From: Verrucomicrobiota bacterium
Lineage (GTDB): Bacteria > Verrucomicrobiota > Verrucomicrobiia > Opitutales > Opitutaceae
DNA: 64,000 bases
NCBI GenBank assembly: GCA_016871775.1
Contig: VHCI01000002.1
Span: forward strand, 1-64,000
Direction of reading: 5' to 3'
Positions 8,770 to 17,217 of this stretch are shown here, one piece after another. The notes beneath the pieces are model-generated. The model did no database searches and was not told the DNA's origin. It saw nothing but the letters and a program-made list of their open reading frames with translations. The position numbers and the translations under genes were made by a program. Position 1 is the stretch's first letter, and every line of letters starts with the position of its first letter.

Positions 8770-10503
8770 TCAGCCGATGGATGGCGCCGCCTCCGCGGGG
8801 GGCGGTTGCAGGTCGGCGAGCACGGCCTCAACGTCGCGCAGCGATCCCGCGGGAAAAAACCCGTTCAGCCGGTGGATCACCTGCTGGATGATGCCGTCCG
8901 GGCAACTGGCCCCACCGGTGACGAGGATCCGCGGCTGAGCGGGCGGGCCCTCCGGCCAGAGCGGTCGACCCTCCAGTCGGCCCTGGCCGGCCCGATCATA
9001 GACGTAATGATCGATCGTGGCTCGTGAGGGCAGGTTGGCTTCAGACTGGATGAAAAACGCCCGCTCACCGAGCTTCTCCGCGCAGAGGCGGTAGAGTTGG
9101 TAGGTATTGGAGGAATTACGCCCTCCGATCACGAACGCCGCGTCCAGCGGTCCTTCGAGCGCCCGCGCGAGGGCATCTTGGTTGACCTGCGTGGCGTAGC
9201 AGAGGGTGTCCCTCCGACCGCCGCCCCCCACCCGGGAGTCGTCCCCGTGGAGCCGGCGGAAGGTGTCCCGGAGCAGTTCGATGATCGCGAGGGTCTCGTT
9301 CATCAGGAGCGTGGTCTGGTTGACCACGGCGACGCGCTCGAGGTGGCGTTGGACGTCAAAACCGGGGGTGTGCCGGCCGGCGAAGCGCTCGTGAAGGGTG
9401 GCGCGGACAGCCGGATCGGGCGAGGCGATGAGGGTGGCGAGGTCGCGGGCCTCGGCAAGGTCGCGGACGATGACCGCGGGGGCGTGGCGCCGAGTGTAGG
9501 AGAAGGTCGCCTTGGTCTCCTCGTGCTCGTGTTTGCCGTGGATGAGGACCGTGTAGCCCTCCCGGCCGTAGGCGCGGGCGGCCTTCCAGACCTTCTCCAC
9601 CAGCATGCAGGTGGCGTCGTAGGCGCTCACGGCGAGGCCCTTGCGGACCAGACGGCGCTTGTCCTCGGCGGTGGCTCCAAATGCCGGAATGATCACGATG
9701 TCCTCGGGCGTCAGCGTGTCCCAGAGGAGCGGCGCGTCGGGTCGGTCGTCCGTGCGGTAGGGGACGCTCCGTTCCGACTGAAGGTAGCGCAGGCCGCGGC
9801 GAAGCAGGTCCTCATTGACGAACGGGTTGTGGATTAGTTCCGAGAGCATAAAGACCCGTCGCCCGGGATTGGCGGCGAGGGTCTCGTAGGCGCGTTCGAT
9901 GGCGTTGCGCACGCCGAGGCAAAACCCGAAGTGGCTGGGGATGACGTAGGCGACGCAACCGAAGTCGAGGGGCACCGGGTCCGCGGCGCTGCGCTCGTGG
10001 CGGCGGGCCAGTTCCTTGATGGCGGTGCACAGCCGGGACTGGTAGAGGGCGGCTGCGGCGGGGTCCTGCGCGTAGATGCGGGGGTTGCGCTCGGCGGCCG
10101 GACGGAACTTGTAAATAAAGTCGTTTTCGCCCAAGTGGAGGTACGGGATGTCGGCCAAGTGTGGCTCGAGGGCGGCCACCACGGCGGCGAGGGAGGGAGC
10201 GAGATCGGCCGGGGAGGCCTCTAGGGTCGCGATGGGCCGGAAAACGACCTCCGGGTCTCGGGCCGGTGCGGCCACCTGCGTGAAAAGGACGCGGTGGCTG
10301 CGCCCCCCGGCGTTGACCGTGAAGAATTCCGCGGGGGGCGTGTGGTCCGAAAAGGAGGATTCCAACCGCTGGGTGGCCATCGCAAGGTCGCTGCCGGTGA
10401 AGGCGAGGCCCTGCTTGGAACCAAGGTGCCGCACGGCGAGCTGGTTGCCCGGGTTGAAGGCAAGGATCGCGAAGAGGACCGGCGGACTGGCGGGCGGCGG
10501 CAT
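8770..10503 (-). CDS. ispH: 4-hydroxy-3-methylbut-2-enyl diphosphate reductase with a long N-terminal extension
   Basis: The last 380 or so residues are IspH (LytB), the final MEP-pathway enzyme, which reduces HMBPP to IPP and DMAPP with a [4Fe-4S] cluster. The three cluster cysteines are visible near residues 195 (GFCLGVRNAIERA), 299 (DATCMLVEKVW) and 435 (CYATQVNQ). HGKHEHEET, NSSNTYQLYRL and GGASCPDGIIQQVI are also present. HGKHEHEET resembles the plant/cyanobacterial branch (usual GKYSHEET) more than the E. coli type. At 577 residues the protein carries about 180 extra N-terminal residues that do not look like the plant IspH N-terminal domain; I recognise no family there. The start is ATG, 60 bp below comM. 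Confidence 0.93.
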   Translation of the reverse strand: MPPPASPPVLFAILAFNPGNQLAVRHLGSKQGLAFTGSDLAMATQRLESSFSDHTPPAEFFTVNAGGRSHRVLFTQVAAPARDPEVVFRPIATLEASPADLAPSLAAVVAALEPHLADIPYLHLGENDFIYKFRPAAERNPRIYAQDPAAAALYQSRLCTAIKELARRHERSAADPVPLDFGCVAYVIPSHFGFCLGVRNAIERAYETLAANPGRRVFMLSELIHNPFVNEDLLRRGLRYLQSERSVPYRTDDRPDAPLLWDTLTPEDIVIIPAFGATAEDKRRLVRKGLAVSAYDATCMLVEKVWKAARAYGREGYTVLIHGKHEHEETKATFSYTRRHAPAVIVRDLAEARDLATLIASPDPAVRATLHERFAGRHTPGFDVQRHLERVAVVNQTTLLMNETLAIIELLRDTFRRLHGDDSRVGGGGRRDTLCYATQVNQDALARALEGPLDAAFVIGGRNSSNTYQLYRLCAEKLGERAFFIQSEANLPSRATIDHYVYDRAGQGRLEGRPLWPEGPPAQPRILVTGGASCPDGIIQQVIHRLNGFFPAGSLRDVEAVLADLQPPPAEAAPSIG

Positions 10504-10563
10504 AGCGGGAATCTGGCGCCGCGCCCGCGATGCCGCAAGCGCGCGCGGCGGAGGCTGTGCGGC

Positions 10564-12099
10564 TCAGAGGGTCTGACGGCGGTCGAGGCTGCGGTAATGG
10601 ATCGCCTCGAGCAGGTGGTGTTCCCCGACGGTCGCGCTGGCGTCGAGGTCGGCGATGGTCCGGGCGACCTTCAGGATCCGGTCGTAGGCGCGGGCGGAGA
10701 GGGTGAGGCGTTCCATCGCGTGCTGGAGCAGGTCCCCGAGATCGGCGGGCAGCGCGCAGTCGCGGCGGATTTGGGCGTGGGTCATCCGGGCGTTGAGGGC
10801 CGCGGTGGCCGTGCCGGCGAGGCGGGCGTGCTGCCGGGCCCGCGCGGCGTGGATCCGGCTGCGAATGCTGGCGGAGGCTTCAGCCGGCCGGTCCGCGCGC
10901 AGCTCGGCGACGCTCAGGGCCGGGGCCTCCACGTGCAGGTCGATGCGGTCGAGGAGCGGCCCGGAGATCCGGGCGCGGTAGCGTTGAATTTGGGTGGGTG
11001 AGCAGCGGCACTCCCGCTGCCGGTCGCCAAGATGCCCACAGGGGCACGGGTTCATTGCGGCCACGAGCATGAAGGAGCAGGGCAGGGTGACCTTGCCCGC
11101 GCTGCGGGAAATGGTGACCTCTCCGTCCTCCAGCGGTTGCCGCAGCACTTCAAGGGCGGAGCGCTTGAACTCAGGCAGTTCGTCAAGGAACAACACCCCC
11201 AGATGCGCGAGGGAAATCTCGCCCGGGCCGGGGATGGTGCCTCCGCCGAGCAGGGCGACATCGGACACCGTGTGATGCGGCGAGCGGAACGGCCGCGCCG
11301 GGCCCGTGGATTCCCCCTGCAGGGTGCGGCCCGCGGCGGAGTGGATGCTCAGGATCTCTAGCGCCTCCTCGGTCGTTGGCGCGGGCATCAGCGAGGGGAT
11401 GCGTTTAGCCACCATCGATTTACCGGAGCCGGGAGGCCCCATGATCAACAGGTTATGTCCGCCCGCGACCGCTACCTCCACGGCGCGCCGAAGAGCGGGC
11501 TGACCCTTCACCTCCGAGAAGTCGAGGCCCGCGTTGGTCGCCGGCGGGTCGGGCGTCGCCCGCCGTGGCAGCGGATTGAGGCGCAGGCTACCCGCGAGGA
11601 ACCGTGCCGCGGCATCCAGCGAGTCGAGCCGGTAGACCTCTAGTCCCTCCACAAGGGCGGCCTCCTCCGCGGAGGCGCCGGGCAGCAGGAGGCCTCGTTT
11701 ACCCAACCGCCGGGCCAGCCGCGCCATCGCCAGCGCGCCCCGGACCGGACGCGTGGCCCCGGAAAGACTCAGTTCGCCCGCGATCAGCCAGGGATCGATC
11801 TCCGCGGCGTGGAGTTGCTGGGTCGCCAGCAGAATGCCGAGGGCGATGGGCAGGTCGTAACACGGGCCCTCCTTGCGCAGGTTGCCGGGGGCAAGGTTGA
11901 TGGTGGTGCGCGTCCGGGGAATGCGGAACCCGCTGTTGCTGAGGGCGGAAAGCACCCGGTCGTCCGACTCCTTCACGGCCGCGTCGGGGAGGCCCACAAG
12001 GATGAGTTTGGGGTCACCGACCTCGTTGCTGTTGACCTCGACCGTGACGGTCTCGGCCGAGATGCCTTGGAGGGCAGCGGAAAGCAGGGTGGCAAGCAT
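10564..12099 (-). CDS. comM: YifB/ComM family Mg chelatase-like AAA ATPase
   Basis: 511 residues, the normal length for ComM/YifB. The N-terminal Lon-like domain is seen as [20 protein letters not shown]. The AAA core has a Walker A ([17 protein letters not shown]), a Walker B region ([15 protein letters not shown]) and a Cys-rich loop ([18 protein letters not shown]). A C-terminal Mg-chelatase domain ends [13 protein letters not shown]. ComM is a hexameric helicase that helps branch migration during natural transformation. No other competence gene lies nearby, so that role is by family only. The gene is preceded by a 54-bp run of three back-to-back hairpins. Confidence 0.95.
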   Translation of the reverse strand: MLATLLSAALQGISAETVTVEVNSNEVGDPKLILVGLPDAAVKESDDRVLSALSNSGFRIPRTRTTINLAPGNLRKEGPCYDLPIALGILLATQQLHAAEIDPWLIAGELSLSGATRPVRGALAMARLARRLGKRGLLLPGASAEEAALVEGLEVYRLDSLDAAARFLAGSLRLNPLPRRATPDPPATNAGLDFSEVKGQPALRRAVEVAVAGGHNLLIMGPPGSGKSMVAKRIPSLMPAPTTEEALEILSIHSAAGRTLQGESTGPARPFRSPHHTVSDVALLGGGTIPGPGEISLAHLGVLFLDELPEFKRSALEVLRQPLEDGEVTISRSAGKVTLPCSFMLVAAMNPCPCGHLGDRQRECRCSPTQIQRYRARISGPLLDRIDLHVEAPALSVAELRADRPAEASASIRSRIHAARARQHARLAGTATAALNARMTHAQIRRDCALPADLGDLLQHAMERLTLSARAYDRILKVARTIADLDASATVGEHHLLEAIHYRSLDRRQTL

Positions 12100-12109
12100 T
12101 GCGCCCCGA

Positions 12110-12163
12110 GCACGCGTCGGTCACGCGTGCGCGCCAAGGCCGGCTTGGCCCCGTTTCGCGGGG
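12110..12163. repeat. Three consecutive perfect inverted repeats in the comM leader
   Basis: Between the small conserved gene and comM lie three abutting hairpins: gcacgcgt/acgcgtgc with a 5-nt loop (12110-12130), gccaag/cttggc with a 5-nt loop (12133-12149), and ccccg/cgggg with a 5-nt loop (12149-12163). None is followed by a T-run on either strand, so a simple terminator is unlikely. They occupy most of the 68-bp gap just upstream of the comM start. Confidence 0.7.
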
Positions 12164-12167
12164 CAAT

Positions 12168-12461
12168 TCAGCGATCCGGCAAGGGCCGGTGGCGGCGGCC
12201 GGTGATCCGGCCGGAGCCGGACTGGCTGCTGAGTTGCCGGATCTCTTCAAACTGGCGCTGAGTGATGAGGCGGCGCGGCAACCGCCGCTCGGCCTCGGCC
12301 ACGAGCCGCGCGCGATCCTCCTCGCTGGGCTGGTGGGGTTCCCAGGGCGTGTGGTGCCCCTGGTGGCGGCGCCACTGGATGTTGCCCCCGTGCACAAGGG
12401 CCTTGACCTCATACTTGCCGGTTGCGGGATCCCGGTTCCACCAGCCGAACTCCATACCCAT
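12168..12461 (-). CDS. Small conserved hypothetical protein
   Basis: The 97-residue product starts MGMEFGWWNRDPATGKYEVK, has a His- and Trp-rich middle (HGGNIQWRRHQGHHTPWEPH) and a basic C-terminus. The tracked ORF begins at a TTG; I choose ATG 12461 because GGAGAGG lies 6 nt upstream, with ATG 12455 as the alternative. The sequence is not low-complexity and looks like a real small protein, but I cannot assign a family with confidence and infer no function. It has no signal peptide or membrane segment. It sits between the metallophosphoesterase gene and comM on the same strand. Confidence 0.6.
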   Translation of the reverse strand: MGMEFGWWNRDPATGKYEVKALVHGGNIQWRRHQGHHTPWEPHQPSEEDRARLVAEAERRLPRRLITQRQFEEIRQLSSQSGSGRITGRRHRPLPDR

Positions 12462-12581
12462 ACCCCACCTCTCCGGCAAACGCGCCGGGCCGGCGAGCGT
12501 AAACTCTGCGCGCAGGCTTCGGGGATGGTAGTGCGAGTCCCGCCGCGCGACCGTGCGCGCGCAGCGGATGCTCCTTCACAT

Positions 12582-13307
12582 CTACCGCCAGCGCAGCGAG
12601 GGAAGGGTGAAGGATCCGGTGCTGATAACCTCCTTCCCCTTCCCGGGGCGGCAGCAGCCCAGGTACTGCGTGCAGCCGGTCACGATGAAGCGCGGCGCGG
12701 GCCTATGCCAGGCGCCCAGATGGGCTGACCGGGCGGGCAAGACCAGCCGCGAGTGGACGATGAGCGCCCCCCGTTGCGGGGGCCTGGCGGTGTCGGCGAG
12801 AAAGCGGAGCAGCGCCCCCCAGGCCGGGCTGCCGGCGGGATAAAGCTGCGGGGTTGAAGCCGAGACGCGGCGAAATATGGCCTTCCAGTTGGCGAGGCTC
12901 CCGCGTATCCCGGGGGCGGCGTGCTGGAGTTCCTCCCGCAGCCGCCGGCGCACCGCGGGGGCTTCGTGGCTCCAAGGTACTAGGCTCGGGTAAAGGACAT
13001 CCCCGTGCTCCACGCAGACCTCGCAGTGGGCGAGCTCGAGGAGGTGGCAAGAAGAGAGATTCGGATCGTGATTGCCTGTGATTGGGCGGGGGCGCATTCC
13101 GCGCTCCGCGCAGAAGGCGAAGAGTTCCTCGCGGCAGCGAGCGGAGTGTGGAGGCTGCACCAGGGGACGGGGGTCCCCGGTGTCGCCATTGAGCATTAGG
13201 TGATCCACCCACTGCAGCAGCGGGTAAAGTATCTCGAGGCGGCGCAGGCGGCCGGCGTAGTCGCCGTAATGGAGATCGTAAAGGCTGCGGGTCAGCCCCG
13301 GGGCCAT
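12582..13307 (-). CDS. Calcineurin-like metallophosphoesterase
   Basis: 241 residues. Metal-binding motifs appear in family order: DLHYGD near residue 12, LNGDTGD near 40, and ITGNHDPN near 75. A later IVHSRLV may stand in for a metal-binding histidine block. The usual GHTH motif is not obvious and CTQYLGC near the end is unusual, so the active site may be modified. It is cytoplasmic, with no signal peptide. The substrate is unknown. It is not clearly the PdeM phosphoesterase of the exonuclease-ligase set, whose usual DLHLGK start is absent, and it lies 7 kb away. Confidence 0.8.
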   Translation of the reverse strand: MAPGLTRSLYDLHYGDYAGRLRRLEILYPLLQWVDHLMLNGDTGDPRPLVQPPHSARCREELFAFCAERGMRPRPITGNHDPNLSSCHLLELAHCEVCVEHGDVLYPSLVPWSHEAPAVRRRLREELQHAAPGIRGSLANWKAIFRRVSASTPQLYPAGSPAWGALLRFLADTARPPQRGALIVHSRLVLPARSAHLGAWHRPAPRFIVTGCTQYLGCCRPGKGKEVISTGSFTLPSLRWR

Positions 13308-13402
13308 CGGTCCACGGTGGCGGGGCGCCGGCCGCCCTAAATGGGACCCGCCAGCGCGGGCGGGGGCTTGCGGGCCTCGGCGCGGGAGGATTTGCTCGGG
13401 CG

Positions 13403-14137
13403 ATGTCTCTTCGTGCGCTGCTGTTTCTGTTGCTACTGCCGGCCCCAGTTGGGGCCGGGGAGGTGGCGGACTGGGTCGCGCGGCATCGGGAGGCGATCGG
13501 GGGCGCCGACCGGATCGAGGCGCTGCGGTCCCTGCGGGCGGAGGGTACGGTGCAGGCGGGTGGGAGCGCGGTGCGCTTCCATTTCCTCGCGGCCCGCCCG
13601 GCGGCGGTGCGATTGGAGACCGAGCGGGGCGGCCGGACGCTGGTGCAGGCCACCGACGGTACCGAGCCCCCGTGGGAATTCGATACCGGCCAGTGGCCGC
13701 CGACCTACCGGGCGATGGCTCCAGCGGCGGCGCGCGTGTTCGCGGCCGACGCGGAGTTCGACAACCCGCTCGTGGCAGCGGCGGATCGCGGTTATGTTCT
13801 CGAGGACGGCGGCGAGGTTCAGGCCGAGGGCCGGCGTTGGCGGCGAATCCTTGCGACGCGGCGCCTCGTCGAGACTGTGTTCCTGTTCCTCGACCCGGAA
13901 ACGGCTTGGCTGTCGCTCCGTCTGGAGGAGAAGGCGGGCCCGGGCGGCCGCAAGGTACGCGTCCTCACGCGTTACGAAGATCCCCGACCGGTGGCTGGGG
14001 TGCTTTTGCCGCACCGGGTGGTTCAGGTGGTCGACGGGATCGTCCGGCAGACCACGGTGATCACTCGGATGGAGGCGAATCCGGCACTCGAGCCCGGGCT
14101 GTTCACCCGGCCGCGTGCCCCGCCCGAGGCGCGCTGA
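13403..14137 (+). CDS. LolA/LolB-like outer membrane lipoprotein-sorting family protein
   Basis: 244 residues with a signal peptide ([20 protein letters not shown]) and then [20 protein letters not shown]. That opening is common to a family of periplasmic proteins with the LolA-like half-barrel fold, often annotated as outer membrane lipoprotein-sorting proteins. The rest is beta-rich, with a closing [18 protein letters not shown]. Such proteins bind a lipid or acyl chain in the periplasm. The ligand is unknown. It is encoded alone, upstream of rpmG and divergent from the metallophosphoesterase. Confidence 0.7.
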   Translation: MSLRALLFLLLLPAPVGAGEVADWVARHREAIGGADRIEALRSLRAEGTVQAGGSAVRFHFLAARPAAVRLETERGGRTLVQATDGTEPPWEFDTGQWPPTYRAMAPAAARVFAADAEFDNPLVAAADRGYVLEDGGEVQAEGRRWRRILATRRLVETVFLFLDPETAWLSLRLEEKAGPGGRKVRVLTRYEDPRPVAGVLLPHRVVQVVDGIVRQTTVITRMEANPALEPGLFTRPRAPPEAR

Positions 14138-14202
14138 CGAGGAAGTTTGGGATTGCGCCGCCTCGGGTCGGGGGCTTCGCTCGGCTCCTATTCGTTAAAA
14201 TT

Positions 14203-14367
14203 ATGCAAGAACAAGTCACTCTGGAATGCACCGAGGCGAAGAAAGAGGGCAAGCCGGCCTCCCGCTACCTGACCTTCCGGAACAAGAAGACCGTCACCGA
14301 GCGCATCGAGAAGAAGAAGTATAACCCTCACCTCAAGCGGCACACCCTCCACAAGGAGATCAAGTAA
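14203..14367 (+). CDS. rpmG: 50S ribosomal protein L33
   Basis: The 54-residue product is L33: [20 protein letters not shown], then [22 protein letters not shown]. The tracked 231-residue ORF starting at 13672 is a read-through; ATG 14203 is the real start. The region just upstream (TTCGTTAAAATT) is A/T-rich compared with the surroundings and may hold the initiation region. The first CxxC zinc pair of zinc-type L33 is not present, since only one Cys is seen (LEC), so this is a zinc-free form. A strong terminator follows. Confidence 0.95.
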   Translation: MQEQVTLECTEAKKEGKPASRYLTFRNKKTVTERIEKKKYNPHLKRHTLHKEIK

Positions 14368-14406
14368 GCGTCACGCGGACCCGCCTCCGCGGGCCTTCTT
14401 TGACGG

Positions 14407-14432
14407 AAAAGCCGGGTTGGAACCCGGCTTTT
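14407..14432. terminator. Bidirectional Rho-independent terminator between rpmG and a convergent gene
   Basis: The palindrome aaaagccgggtt-gg-aacccggctttt gives a 12-bp stem with A-run and T-run on its two flanks, so it can terminate both rpmG (plus) and the small gene at 14443-14724 (minus). Confidence 0.92.
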
Positions 14433-14442
14433 TGTTTTCCCC

Positions 14443-14724
14443 TCAGGCCTGCGCCCCGGGCTTCTCGATCGAGGGGGGCGCGAAGGGACTCGCGGAGCCG
14501 CCGGACACCCCGTGCTGCTGCCGCCGGGCCGCCCGCCAGCCCTCGCGATGCTTGCGAATCCAGTCGAGCAGCGCGCGCTCGAAGCCGATGTCGTATCCCA
14601 GTCGCTCCGACTCGATCCACTTGTGCTTCAGGATCTCCTCCCGCTCGGCCAAAAACTCCTGGTAAAGGCTCGATTGCTTCACGAACTCGCGGGAAGTCTG
14701 GGACTCGGGAGGTCGCTGCGACAT
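14443..14724 (-). CDS. Small conserved protein with a KWIESERLGYDIGFERAL motif
   Basis: 93 residues. The core EREEILKHKWIESERLGYDIGFERALLDWIRKHREGW is a helical segment that I recognise as a recurring motif in short uncharacterised bacterial proteins. The N-terminus is polar (MSQRPPESQT) and the C-terminus is Pro/Ser-rich. It has no signal peptide, and its function is unknown. It lies alone, ending at the shared bidirectional terminator and starting 67 bp below the mrp stop, so it could be cotranscribed with mrp. Confidence 0.65.
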   Translation of the reverse strand: MSQRPPESQTSREFVKQSSLYQEFLAEREEILKHKWIESERLGYDIGFERALLDWIRKHREGWRAARRQQHGVSGGSASPFAPPSIEKPGAQA

Positions 14725-14791
14725 GGACGGGTCGAGTCAGGCCGAGGGTTACAAGCCTGTCAATTCCCGTGGGGTAACCGTGAATAACCGC

Positions 14792-15895
14792 CTAGTTGGC
14801 CGCCGGCTTTGCCGGCAAACGTTGGAGCAGCTCTCGGCCGATCGCGGCGAACACACGCGCTGCCTCACCCTCCGGGTTGGCCACCACGACGGGCGCGCCG
14901 GCGTCGCCCCCGGCGCGGATTTCCGGGAAGAGCGGGACTTGGCCGAGGAGCGTGGTTTCGAGGCGTTCTGCTGTGGCGATGCCGCCGCCCGTGCCAAAGA
15001 GCGCGTGGCGTTGGCCGGAGGGATCGGTGAAATGGCTCATGTTCTCGGCCACGCCGAGCAGGGGCACGTTGACTTTGCGGAACATCAGCCCGCCCTTGCG
15101 GGCCACGTTGGTGGCCGCGGCCTGCGGCGTGGTGACCAGCACGGCCCCGTCCAGCGGCAGGGTCTGGACGAGGGAAAGTTGGGCGTCGCCGGTTCCGGGG
15201 GGCAGATCAATCAGCAGCAGGTCCAGTTCCCCCCAGCGCACGTTCTGCACGAACTGCTGGATAGTCTTCATGATCATCGGGCCGCGCCAGATGACCGGCG
15301 TATTGTCATCCACCAGAAAGCCCATGCTCATCACCTTCACTCCGTGGGCCTCCATCGGGATGAGCTGGGCATCGGCGCCGTCGCCCTCGACCTCGGGGCG
15401 CCCGCTCAGCCCCATCATCAGGGGCACGCTGGGGCCATAGATGTCGCAATCCATCAGGCCCACGCGGCCGGGCCTGCCCTCGGCGGCGAGCGCCCGCGCG
15501 ATGGCGCAGGCGAGGTTCACCGCGAAGGTGCTTTTGCCGACGCCGCCCTTGCCCGAGGCGATCGCGACGGCGTGGCGGATGCCACGGGCGGCGGGTGCGT
15601 TGCCGGGCAGGTTCCCGGCCGCGCCGGGGTTAGCCGCTGGGGTGGCCTTGGCCGTGGCGGAGACGGCGATCTCCACCAGAATGTCGTTCACCCCCGGTTG
15701 CCCGCGCAGGGCCTGTTCCACGGCCGCCTTCAATTGCAGCGGAATCTGCGGGTCCGTGGTCGTGAGCGCGAGGGAGACCTTGACCGTGCCGTTCAGGATC
15801 CCCGCGGAGCGCACCAGCCCGAAGGAGACGATGTCCCGGCTGAAACCGGGGTATTTGACGAGTTTGAGGCGGTCCTGGAGTTCGGCGGGAGTCAC
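14792..15895 (-). CDS. mrp: Mrp/ApbC/NBP35-family iron-sulfur cluster carrier ATPase
   Basis: 367 residues from a GTG start. An N-terminal MIP18/DUF59 domain (MTPAELQDRLKLVKYPGFSR to about residue 85) is followed by an Ala/Pro-rich linker and a deviant Walker A, ASGKGGVGKSTFAVNLA. Downstream are MDCDIYGPSVPLMMG, DLLLIDLPPGTGDAQL and ENMSHFTDPSGQRHALFGTGG. Mrp proteins bind and hand on Fe-S clusters. The CxxC that bridges the cluster between subunits in ApbC/NBP35 falls in that last segment and is replaced by FTDPSGQ, as in some other Mrp lineages. It is divergent from the TolB-like gene, with 68 bp between. Confidence 0.93.
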   Translation of the reverse strand: MTPAELQDRLKLVKYPGFSRDIVSFGLVRSAGILNGTVKVSLALTTTDPQIPLQLKAAVEQALRGQPGVNDILVEIAVSATAKATPAANPGAAGNLPGNAPAARGIRHAVAIASGKGGVGKSTFAVNLACAIARALAAEGRPGRVGLMDCDIYGPSVPLMMGLSGRPEVEGDGADAQLIPMEAHGVKVMSMGFLVDDNTPVIWRGPMIMKTIQQFVQNVRWGELDLLLIDLPPGTGDAQLSLVQTLPLDGAVLVTTPQAAATNVARKGGLMFRKVNVPLLGVAENMSHFTDPSGQRHALFGTGGGIATAERLETTLLGQVPLFPEIRAGGDAGAPVVVANPEGEAARVFAAIGRELLQRLPAKPAAN

Positions 15896-15963
15896 GGTGC
15901 GGGTGAAGAGCAGTTAAGGGTTGTTATCGGGAGGGGGGGCGCAAATAGAAATGCCATCCTGCC

Positions 15964-17169
15964 ATGGCCCTTTCCCGCCGTTACTTCCTCGCCTCCGGAC
16001 TCGCCGCTGCCGCCGCCCCCGCCTTCGCGGGGCAGCCCTCCCGCAACATCGGTGAGGTGCGGATCGACGTCGATACCGCGACCGTGCCGGTGCGCGTCTC
16101 CGGCGCCACGCCGGATCTGCAGTCCTTGGCGCTCACGGCCTTCCGCGCGCACGGCCGTTACCGGCTGGTTTCGGCCGGGCAAGCCTTTGACCTGAAGTTT
16201 TCCCCCGCGGGCGCCAATCAGGTGCGGGTGGAGATCACCCGGGGCGCCGCCGCGACTCCCGTGCACGCTGAGGCGGTGGCCGGAGCCACGCCCCGCCAGG
16301 CCCTGCTTAAGGCCGCGGATATCGCGGTGGTGAAGACCAACGGCCTCGGCCTGCGCGGTTTTTTCACCGCCCGCCTCGCCTTCGTGTCGCGGCGCGCGGG
16401 TCGCGGGGACATCTACACCTCTGACCTTTTCCTTGGCGAGGCCCGCCAGATCACCCGGGACAACGCCCACGTGCTCAGTCCCCGCTGGTCGCCGGACGGC
16501 TCACGCGTCATTTACACCAGCTACTTCCGCTCCAACGCGCCCGATGTCTTCGTTTCCAATGTCTCCAGCGGGGCGCGCGAGACCCTGATCAGCTTCCGCG
16601 GCACCAATAGCGGCGCCCGGTTCAGCCCCAGTGGTCAGCAGCTCGCCGTGGTGATGACGGGCGAGGGGTCCTCCGAGATCTACGTGACTAACGCCCAGGG
16701 CCGCCAACCTTCGCGCAAGACCCGTTCGGACGCCGTGAAGTCCTCCCCCTGCTGGTCGCCCGACGGCAGCCAACTGTTGTTCGCGATGGAGCCTGGTCCG
16801 CAGCTGTACCAGATGCAGGCAACGGGTGGGGTGCCCCGCCGCCTCGCGCTGAACCTCGGCACCTACGCCGCGGAGCCGGATTGGAGCCGCACGGACCGCC
16901 ACAAGATCGCCTGCACCGTCCGCGCCGGGCGCCAGTACCAGATCGGCGTCTTCGACCTGGCTAAGAGCGCGGGCAAGGTCGCCTCGAAAGCTAGCTTCGA
17001 CGGAGTGGAGCCTTCGTGGCTCGCCGACGGCCGCCACCTCGTCTACACGGCGCGCGACCGGACCTCGAGCGTCCTGTGCGTGCTCGACACGGAAACCGGC
17101 AACAGCACGCGTCTCGGCACGCCGGACTCCGCCGCGCTGCAGGGGTGCGTCTGGACCCCCGAAATTTGA
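15964..17169 (+). CDS. Exported TolB-like beta-propeller protein (Tat signal)
   Basis: 401 residues. The N-terminus MALSRRYFLASGLAAAAAPAFA is a twin-arginine signal. A TolB-N-like domain follows (about residues 25-125). The rest is a propeller with PD40-type blades: SPRWSPDGSRVIYTS, SGARFSPSGQQLAVVM, SSPCWSPDGSQLLFAM, AEPDWSRTDRHKIACT and VEPSWLADGRHLVYTA. TolB is the periplasmic part of the Tol-Pal system, but tolQRA and pal are not here, so I call it TolB-like rather than tolB. The gene lies 48 bp upstream of the AroQ-PheC fusion. Confidence 0.85.
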   Translation: MALSRRYFLASGLAAAAAPAFAGQPSRNIGEVRIDVDTATVPVRVSGATPDLQSLALTAFRAHGRYRLVSAGQAFDLKFSPAGANQVRVEITRGAAATPVHAEAVAGATPRQALLKAADIAVVKTNGLGLRGFFTARLAFVSRRAGRGDIYTSDLFLGEARQITRDNAHVLSPRWSPDGSRVIYTSYFRSNAPDVFVSNVSSGARETLISFRGTNSGARFSPSGQQLAVVMTGEGSSEIYVTNAQGRQPSRKTRSDAVKSSPCWSPDGSQLLFAMEPGPQLYQMQATGGVPRRLALNLGTYAAEPDWSRTDRHKIACTVRAGRQYQIGVFDLAKSAGKVASKASFDGVEPSWLADGRHLVYTARDRTSSVLCVLDTETGNSTRLGTPDSAALQGCVWTPEI

Positions 17170-17217
17170 CGGGTAGCAACGGATGCGCCCGGGCCGCCCA
17201 AGGGTGAGGGTTTGGGA

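Noticed and set aside
12582-13307. Metallophosphoesterase as the PdeM partner of the exonuclease-ligase
   Set aside because: The DLHLGK-type start of PdeM is absent and the gene is 7 kb away in another group.
14723-16195. Plus-strand 490-residue ORF
   Set aside because: Shadow of mrp on the opposite strand that also crosses the start of the TolB-like gene.
15964-17169. Calling this gene tolB of the Tol-Pal system
   Set aside because: No tolQ, tolR, tolA or pal gene is nearby; only the propeller and a TolB-N-like domain support it.
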